In this document: positions 57,546 through 64,000 of the stretch, piece by piece | How the letters are laid out: each line of letters begins with the position of its first letter | How positions within the stretch are numbered: position 1 is the first letter of the stretch | Assembly (NCBI RefSeq): GCF_000764305.2 | Contig: NW_025940919.1 | Location: 62,001-126,000, forward strand | DNA length: 64,000 nt | Direction of reading: 5' to 3' | Source: Hyalella azteca | Lineage: Eukaryota > Arthropoda > Malacostraca > Amphipoda > Hyalellidae | The notes under the pieces: generated by a model | Database searches by the model: none | What the model saw: only the letters and a program-made list of their open reading frames with translations | What the model was told of the DNA's origin: nothing | Translations under genes and position numbers: made by a program

Positions 57546-58349
57546 CGATGACGCCGCGTCACCGTGTACGGGGGTTCAGGTCACTATTGAATTGCTCTGC
57601 ATTAGCAAAATTGATCCCCGCACCCCCCGTCACTAGCCCCACTCATCCCCCATTTCCCCCATGCCTCCCACCCTTATACTCACATTCATATTTTTAGTGC
57701 CATATTTCAACTCTATTTTTAGAAGCTTATTGGATAATCAGTTATATAAAATAATTCATGATTAAAAGACAACTATTTTCTAGTTCAGCATAAAAAACGG
57801 AGGCAATTCATCTTCGTTAATAATGCCAAATGTGTTTCTGCTGAATTTGATAAGCGAAACCGAGAATTTTAAGGTTATTTTCCCCCAAAAATATATATTC
57901 TATGCGTTGCGTAGAAAATGTAAGTCTAGGCGTTAAAATGGCGGTCGCTGCTCGCGTGTTCCCAAAGAAGTTCAAACTTTGAATCCGCGTTAAAATTTCC
58001 CCTTCAAAAATTCCATAAAACGCAAACGACACAAAAGTTTCAGAGGGACGAGCTTTCGAAGGAGACGTTGGAGTTGGAAGGGGGAACTTGCCAGAGAATT
58101 GTCAGATGTTGAAATGTAAGTTTGACTGAGATGTTAAAATATGTTCTTACATTTAAATGGTTTGATATACAAGAGCAAAATTGTAAAAAAATTCTGCTAA
58201 GGGAATTTTGCCTCAAACGATGTTGAAAAATCGAATGATTGTAAAAGCTTTTCTGTAAAGATTTTGATAAATCTGCGTAGAACTATTAGTACAGTTTGGA
58301 AATATTTTGTTATGTAGTACAGATGCTGCCGTATGTTCTCTTCCTCAAC
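57546..58349. other. Non-coding stretch
   Basis: C-rich at 57610-57670 (CCCCGCACCCCCCGTC), then AT-rich. No gene. Confidence 0.5.
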
Positions 58350-59385
58350 GTATATGAAGGAATCAAGTTATCGTCTTAAATACGGATAATGTATTTAAAA
58401 TTGATTTAATATTATATTAAAAATTAAATTAAATTAATATACTATTACTACTAATATTTAAAATATACTAATATTAATAATATTACTACTAATAATTAAT
58501 ATACTATACTATACTATATTAATACTAATAAAAACAAGATAAAATATGGCACAGAATGCTTTGATATAATATAATCTTATAGATTGAGGCTAATGCAATT
58601 GTACATGAAAGAATAATTTCTATTTCAATATATTACTAATTAATATTATTCACATGTGTGTATATTTAATTTAAATCGAAAAATTTTGTAAAATAGATAA
58701 TAACTACTGCCTTTTAGACGCTCTTTGTACAAATGCATCAGAATTAAATGACACAATCATCATTATTTGGCTAACTTCAAGGAGTCGAGCGGGTTTTTCA
58801 TGAAAGGATACTGAAACAATCGTAGCAAATACCGTAGATTTATGAGTGTGAAAAATGCCGTATACATACCGCACTCCCTGTAAACCTATTCACTAATGAA
58901 GGAATCAAGTTATCGTCTTAAATACGGATAATATATTTAAATTTATTTAAGCTAGATTATGGCTTATATTAAAAATTAAGTTCAATTATTATATTTTAAA
59001 TTGAAATTAATTAAACGAGATAAAATATGACACAGAATGCTTTGAAATAATATGAAACATATAGATTGAGGCTAATGCTATTGTACACAAAACATTAATT
59101 CTTAATTCAATATAGTATTAATTAATACTATTCACATGTGTGTATATTTAATTTAAGTAGAAAAAATTCTGTTGAACAGATAATACCTACTATATTTTGC
59201 ACGCTCTTTGTCGCTTTGTCTTTGCACGCTTTGATCAGCATTATTTGGCTAACTTCTAGGAGTCGAGCGGGTTTTTCATGAAAAGATACTGAAACAATCG
59301 TGGCAAATACCGTAGATTTGATTGTAAAAAATTCTGTACACACCGTACTCCCTTTTAACGCACTCCCTGTAAACCTATTCCCTAA
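58350..59385. repeat. About 0.5-kb tandem duplication
   Basis: GAAGGAATCAAGTTATCGTC at about 58356 and 58899. Both copies carry CACAGAATGCTTTGA, TTCACATGTGTGTATATTTA, GGAGTCGAGCGGGTTTTTCA and CGCACTCCCTGTAAACCTAT. The first copy has an extra AT-rich (TACTAATA)n tract at 58430-58520. Confidence 0.9.
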
Positions 59386-59612
59386 AATTCACTCCCTTTG
59401 AAGCTATTCCCTCAAAACTCTTTCACTCAAAACACCCTCATTTTTAACTCACTCCCTTCAAACATCTTCCCTCAAAGCTTACTCCCTCTAAACTTACTCT
59501 CCTTAAACTCACTCCCTTCAAACCTATTCCTCAAAAATCACTCCTTTTAAACTCTCTTTCAACCTACTCCCTCAAAACTCACTCCCTTTAAACCTACTCC
59601 CTCAAACTCCCT
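59340..59612. repeat. Degenerate 20-30-bp CTCCCTTTAAACCTA repeat
   Basis: About ten copies of ACTCCCTTTAAACCTACTCC / CTCAAAACTC variants. Confidence 0.85.
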
Positions 59613-60295
59613 TCCTCCCCCTAGTGTCGGGATAGATGCAGGAGGGAAGGGAGGGGCCGTTATTACACAGTAAGGGCGGCGAGCTTTTAGCCAAATTGCT
59701 CCGGTGCGGACGATGGACCAAAGTCGTGCTCCGCCTCGACGGTTATCGAACCTCAGCCAGCCACAGGCAAAAGCAAATTCTGGCTCCAAAGAAGCAAACG
59801 AGACCCAAATTTGGCGTTCACATTTGAATTTATCTCACACTGATGCAAGTGGAACCAAAACGTGCCTGTAACATTTACATATGTGTAGAAATCCAGCCGG
59901 TAAAAGTGTACGATGATGAACACGGTCGGAATGCAAGCTTGAAAATTGTTTGAAAGTTGGAAGCTTCTTGATAGATGGACAAAGCCATCTATGAAAAAAG
60001 CAAAATTTTCTAAATTTAACTCAATATAATAAAACCGATTATGAGTATTATGCAGTCTTCAAAATTAATTTTATTGGCTTGAAGAACTTATTAAGTATTT
60101 TATGATCCCATAAATGTCCAAAACTGGAAAAAAATAACGAATGAACTGTACAAAAAGATTAAAACTGCCAACTGAAAAGCAGTTTTTACTAACAAAACTA
60201 AACTGTTTCATTGAAGAAGTTATTACTTCGGCACCTGCATCAACCAATGCAGTGCTCGCTCCGCGTTTTTTTTAACGACGAAAACACGGAAGACA
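59613..60295. other. Non-coding stretch
   Basis: GC-richer at 59630-59800 with overlapping frames on both strands and no domain. AT-rich after that. Confidence 0.5.
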
Positions 60296-60944
60296 TAACC
60301 CAGATAAATGAGCTAAACTTTGTCCAGTAACGTGATTCAATTTTCTTAGCTTCTTTTCGAGCATGACATTCTGACCCAGTTATACCCGACAACGTAAGCT
60401 ATCTGTTCGTGCTATGAGTAAAAAATATAACTCATTACTCACTGCAGTGAGTGACAGAGAGCGCATTTTCTCGTCGACGAAAACTTGAGGTCACGGACAG
60501 ACGGACGGACAGACAGACAGACAGACGGACATGGCGAGCACAATAGTGCATTTTTTCCATAAATACCAGCTCCTTTTCGAGCATGACATTCTGACCCAGT
60601 TATACCCGATTTCCAGCTCCTTTTCGAGCATGACATTCTGACCCAGTTATACCCGATTTCTAGCTCCTTATCGAGCATGACATTCTGACCCAGTTATACC
60701 CGACAACGTAAGCTATCTGTTCGTGCTATGAGTAAAAAATATAACTCAGTACTCACTGCAGTGAGTGACAGCATTTTCTCGTCGACGAAAACTTGAGGTC
60801 ACGGACAGACGGACGGACAGACAGACAGACGGACAGACGGACATGGCGAGCACAATAGTGCATTTTTTTCATAAATGAGAAAATGCGCTAAAAAGTGTGT
60901 CAATATGTGGACAATATGAGTCATTTTTTTCTGAGTCCCACAGG
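60296..60944 (-). mobile_element. Composite family A+B locus with internal duplication
   Basis: On the minus strand: A arm TGAGTCATATTGTCCACAT, GACACACTTTTT, then B (60734-60889), then the A centre CATAGCACGAACAGATAGCT and TATAACTGGGTCAGAATGTC, and the distal A arm ACAAAGTTTAGCTCATTTAT. Inside, the A core is triplicated as a 47-bp repeat (60566-60708: AGCTCCTTTTCGAGCATGAC) and a second, truncated B lies at 60421-60564, lacking the terminal GAGAAAATGCGCT. Both B copies keep the palindrome or most of it. Confidence 0.83.
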
Positions 60945-61151
60945 AAAATAAGAGCGTCAAATCTGCGACCGATTGCAGCCGCCATGACCCATCCCGTCAG
61001 AATAATTCGGCCATAACTGGAAAATTGTGGAGCCACGGTAGAAAATTCCAGGCTGTCTCGCCGCGAATTGAGCCTTGAAAACCTGGAATTAGGAATTCGA
61101 TGGCTTGGAACTGGTGGCTTAAGGAATATAATTTTTGTTTCTTATTAACCA
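60945..61151. other. Non-coding stretch
   Basis: No supported feature. Confidence 0.4.
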
Positions 61152-61258
61152 GGAATTTAAATGCAAAGAAAATACCACGAAAATTCACCATATCTTTATA
61201 AGAGAAAGAAAGATATGGTGAATTTTTGTGGTATTTTTTTTTTTTGCTTTTAAATTCC
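61152..61258. mobile_element. Foldback hairpin element, second copy
   Basis: Arms 61152-61197 and 61209-61258 pair over about 46 bp with a poly-T expansion in the right arm (ATTTTTTTTTTTTGC). The outer arms (ATGCAAAGAAAATACCACGA) and the right flank (TTGCGATTCAAGCAAAGAAG) match the hairpin at 40238-40382, while the inner arm and loop differ. Confidence 0.8.
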
Positions 61259-61403
61259 GGGTTAACTTGCGATTCAAGCAAAGAAGTGATTTCAATATTT
61301 GTTTCTTATTACGATGCCGATGATTATGATGAATAATCGTTATAAAGCATGAGACGAAGTTATACCTAACAGCAAATGTTTACTTTCAGATCCATATAAA
61401 AAA

Positions 61404-61518
61404 ATATTTAGGTCGGACCTCCAGGCTAATTTTGGCTCAGTCCTGCAATGATAAAATAAATTTCTGATAATCCCTGCAGTTATTATCACCTTTTGAATGA
61501 TTATCACATAGAGCGAGC
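61404..61518. mobile_element. Small dispersed element E, copy 1
   Basis: GTCGGACCTCCAGGCTAATT, TCCTGCAATGATAAAATAAA, CTGCAGTTATTATCACCTTT and AGAGCGAGCC match 63180-63298. About 115 bp, non-coding. Confidence 0.8.
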
Positions 61519-61537
61519 CAATAAGACACTAGCGTTA

Positions 61538-61710
61538 CTCAAAAATATGAAGGAGTCGTAATGTCTAAATATTGACACACTCTCTCACTAAATGTACTAT
61601 CAGAGACCCGAGTTAGAACTGATGTGGCCCTTTACCGTGTCAAACTGGGTCAGGATGACCCACATAATAGCCAAAATTCGGACAAAGTCTCACTCATTTC
61701 TATGAGTGAG
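61538..61710 (+). mobile_element. Family A foldback element, best full-length copy
   Basis: Left end ACTCAAAAATATGAAGGAGT, then AATGTCTAAATATTGACACA; middle GACCCGAGTTAG; core CAAACTGGGTCAGGATGACC; right end TTCGGACAAAGTCTCACTCA, TTTCTATGAGTG. The ends are imperfect inverted repeats (TGTCTAAATA against the complement of the right-end TTCGGACA region; ACTCA against TGAGT). 173 bp with no coding capacity, consistent with a MITE-type element. Confidence 0.78.
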
Positions 61711-62950
61711 CACAGGAAATTTGAGCCCCGGAGTCTGGCCAGGACTTAATATTGACACTAAAGTGCCTTCGAGAGGGAAGGATAAGATAGAGAGTCTTAA
61801 TCTCGAATTTAAATAATGTATTATTTAAGTCCCGATTTGGAATGACCAACAACTCTGGTAGAATGCTGCAAAATAACTTATAACGTCATAGTATACGATG
61901 CAAAAACAAATAACTCAGTATGCAATAATTGCTCACTAATACAATAATGTTACAATACAATAATATATCAATAAGTATAATACTAAAGTTAGAATTTGTA
62001 GAAATGAAAATCACGAGGAAATAGGACGGTTTCCAAATGAAGAATGGAATTTTTTCATAGTATTTCAATGAACGGAAATTTGATATATAACTATAGAGGG
62101 GTGAACAGCTGAACTCGAGAGCGGGGACAATTTATAATGAATTAATGTTACGGCTCTAAACACCATTTAATTATAACACGAATGATAGGGAATCCGGAAC
62201 TAAGTTTACAATACACGAAAACATATCTCCTAATATCACAACAGTACAAAACAGATTTTCAAAAAATAAAAGACTTTCACCAAAAATGTTCTAGCCTACC
62301 ACGTGTTGGCACTGCGTGCAAAAGAACACACTTTTCGAGAGTTTGTTTACTTAGGCCGAGTGCATTTGTTCATTGGTGTGCTTCTGTTGTCGACGCAAGG
62401 GAGGCTCTCTTTTGTTACACCCATTATCATCCAATATCGTAATAACATCCCTCGCAACACCCATACATCGTCCCTACACTCGTGCAGACATCCTTATACT
62501 GTCCTTTTATCCTAAAATCGACCTTAAAAGAGCTACTTAAACGCCATGCAGTGATCAACTGTACCGCATATTACGATGAAATATTAGCCTTCATAATGAC
62601 GTTATATTTTTTAGATGCGAAGAATATGTGTGCAGGATCCGTGGATGGTAAATTATGTTCGAAGATTATGTTGCAGGCGCTGACAGTAAATTATAGGATT
62701 CGCCTGCTATGTGTGTGTCTTAGAGACAAGAATGCCTTGACCATAGTCGTCCTCGTGATCATAGCACCATGCTACGCGGCACATATCCTACGAGTCACAG
62801 AATCGCAAATATCGACCTTCGGTTGTAGTGCGTAAGGATGAATTTCACTGCAGTTTACCGTACCAATGTCGTCGCTGCTGCACCGGAATGCCTCATGTGG
62901 CTTGGTCCAGGCATTTGCAGATTAGTTCGCTCAATAAAACCCTATTTTGA
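61711..62950. other. Non-coding stretch with possible poly-A signal
   Basis: A plus frame at 62482-62835 (GTG start) has no recognisable domain. AATAAA at 62934-62939 lies next to the 3' border of the minus-strand retroelement and is on the opposite strand, so it is probably unrelated. No gene called. Confidence 0.45.
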
Positions 62951-63768
62951 TTTGATTAACCACATAACGCAATTCATACGCTAGTCATCGCGGACAATTG
63001 TCGATCAGGGCTGGCTTACGGCGACCCAGCGGGTCCAGTTCGCTGCTCCCAGAGGGAGCCACGCGTCCGTGCTCGCACATGAGTTCTATCATCTGGTAGT
63101 ATTTCTTGTTCATTCGTAAATGTCTCAAGAGAAGATTCCTAATTTTGTCATTATATGACACAATCCTGCAAGAAAAAAAATTATGTCGGACCTCCAGGCT
63201 AATTTTGCCACAATCCTGCAATGCTAAAGTAAATTCCTGAAAAGACCTGCAATTATTATCACCTCTAGAATGATTTTCTGCCACATGGAGCGAGCTAAAA
63301 ACTTTCCGCTAAAGCTACTAATGTGGGTTAAATTGCCCCAAAATAACTCAATCCTAATCAACTTACATCCTCTATAAATTAAGTTCGGCTTGCACACTGC
63401 ACAGTTATGGTAATGTAAAGTTAAGGTTGGATAGATGAACAATCAAGTGAACACTGTAAATATGGTTGTGACAGGATATATAACGGCCCGTTGTGTGAAT
63501 GTGTGAACATACACTAGTAAACACTACGCGGTGATCTCTTCCCGTAAACTAACCATTGTGCAGATCTCGTCATATTCACAACAAAAACTTCAATTTTTCA
63601 ATTAATATTTATCAACTAATCATTAGTATTGTATAGCAGTATAGTATCTTCGGCATTGAAGAATAGGCCTGGATAGGCCTGTCGCCGATTCTTGTACTTT
63701 TCTTGGCTAGACTGGCCTTTTGATCAAGTCTTTTCAACAGACGGCAGATTTAAAATCGCTTCTAGATA
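62951..63768 (-). mobile_element. 3' untranslated part of a non-LTR retrotransposon (minus strand)
   Basis: Runs from just after the reverse-transcriptase stop (63769) to a border at TTGATTTGATTAACC shared with 52848. A minus-strand 99-codon frame here shares its C-terminus (ELDPLGRRKPALIDNCPR) with the frame in the other copy. Within it, element E (63180-63298) replaces the segment found at the same place in the other copy, so E inserted into this copy. Confidence 0.55.
63180..63298. mobile_element. Small dispersed element E, copy 2, nested in the retroelement
   Basis: GTCGGACCTCCAGGCTAATT, TCCTGCAATGCTAAAGTAAA, CTGCAATTATTATCACCTCT and GAGCGAGC. It interrupts a segment that is continuous at 53060-53090. 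Confidence 0.78.
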
Positions 63769-63987
63769 TCAGTTGTTCCGTAGGGTACGAGGCATTTTAA
63801 GACTAAACATATGCTCCTGCATGGCCTTGTCTAGTCTGTTCTTGAAGGCATTCATACTCGGAGCGTCAACAATATCTTCAGGGAGGCTGTTCCACATGTC
63901 GATGACTCGAAGCGAGAAGAAATGTTGTCGCGTGGATAAGTTGCACCGCAGTTTTTTTAGTTTATAGCTGTGACCCCTGGTATTGGT
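63769..63987 (-). pseudogene. C-terminal tail of a non-LTR retrotransposon reverse transcriptase (ORF2)
   Basis: The minus strand reads TNTRGHSYKLKKLRCNL, then QHFFSLRVIDMWNSLPEDIV and NAFKNRLDKAMQ, ending TLRNN and a stop at 63769-63771. TRGHxxKL, FFSxRVIxxWNxLP and FKxxLD are the standard C-terminal motifs of reverse transcriptases in Jockey/CR1/L2-type LINEs (established knowledge). Just upstream an in-frame TGA (63988-63990) precedes the motif, so this copy looks inactive. The rest of the polymerase would lie beyond the window. Confidence 0.85.
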
Positions 63988-64000
63988 TCATGTTTCAAAT

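Noticed and set aside
62482..62835. 117-codon plus frame next to an AATAAA
   Set aside because: Starts with GTG, shows no recognisable motif or splice signal, and lies beside a repeat border; not enough to call a gene.
63692..63967. 91-codon plus-strand frame
   Set aside because: It is the antisense shadow of the reverse-transcriptase tail, whose motifs read clearly on the minus strand.

Overview
Eukaryotic (metazoan) genomic sequence, most likely from an invertebrate and probably an arthropod. The evidence is spliced exons with GT/AG borders, AT-rich non-coding DNA, the 3' end of a non-LTR retrotransposon typical of invertebrate genomes, many small foldback elements and a great deal of tandem repeat. 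There are no bacterial operons, ribosome-binding sites, CRISPR arrays or recognisable RNA genes. The species cannot be named from the sequence. Only two coding segments are well supported: a 207-bp exon at 6229-6435 and a roughly 540-bp exon at 45346-45880/45891. Both are on the + strand, both are in phase 0, and both encode Ser/Pro/Gln/Gly-rich low-complexity protein of the kind seen in activation regions of transcription factors. They could be one gene with a ~39-kb repeat-filled intron. Nearly every long open frame elsewhere is a by-product of tandem repeats whose unit length keeps several frames open. LAYOUT: 0-6 kb holds a 71-bp minisatellite growing out of a small foldback element (family A) and a 35-bp minisatellite ending just upstream of exon 1. 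6-10.6 kb is intron-like. 10.67-25.89 kb is a direct tandem duplication of a large block (units 10674-19287 and 19288-25889), each unit carrying the same series of minisatellites. 26-34 kb has further local tandem duplications and two family B elements. 34-38.4 kb holds decayed protein-like frames and degenerate repeats. 40-41.3 kb has three family B elements and a near-perfect 60-bp foldback hairpin. 45.3-45.9 kb is the second exon. 49.4-57.5 kb is a satellite-dense tract in which a series of four repeat families occurs twice in the same order; it holds a 47-bp array, a 19-bp array, a 467-bp N gap bordered by a sequencing-adapter remnant, and a 30-bp array with a 90-bp higher-order repeat. 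58-61 kb has more duplications and minus-strand family B copies. 61-64 kb has another full-length family A copy and a minus-strand non-LTR retrotransposon tail running off the end. Two dispersed families recur throughout. A is a ~115-180-bp element with imperfect terminal inverted repeats; its full-length copy at 61538-61710 is 173 bp. B is a ~130-175-bp element with an internal (CYGT)n microsatellite and a perfect 16-bp palindrome. At three places B sits inside A in the same relative position and orientation. ASSEMBLY: eight single Ns and one 467-bp gap all fall at or within repeats, so array lengths and some junctions are provisional, and some duplication could be unmerged haplotypes.
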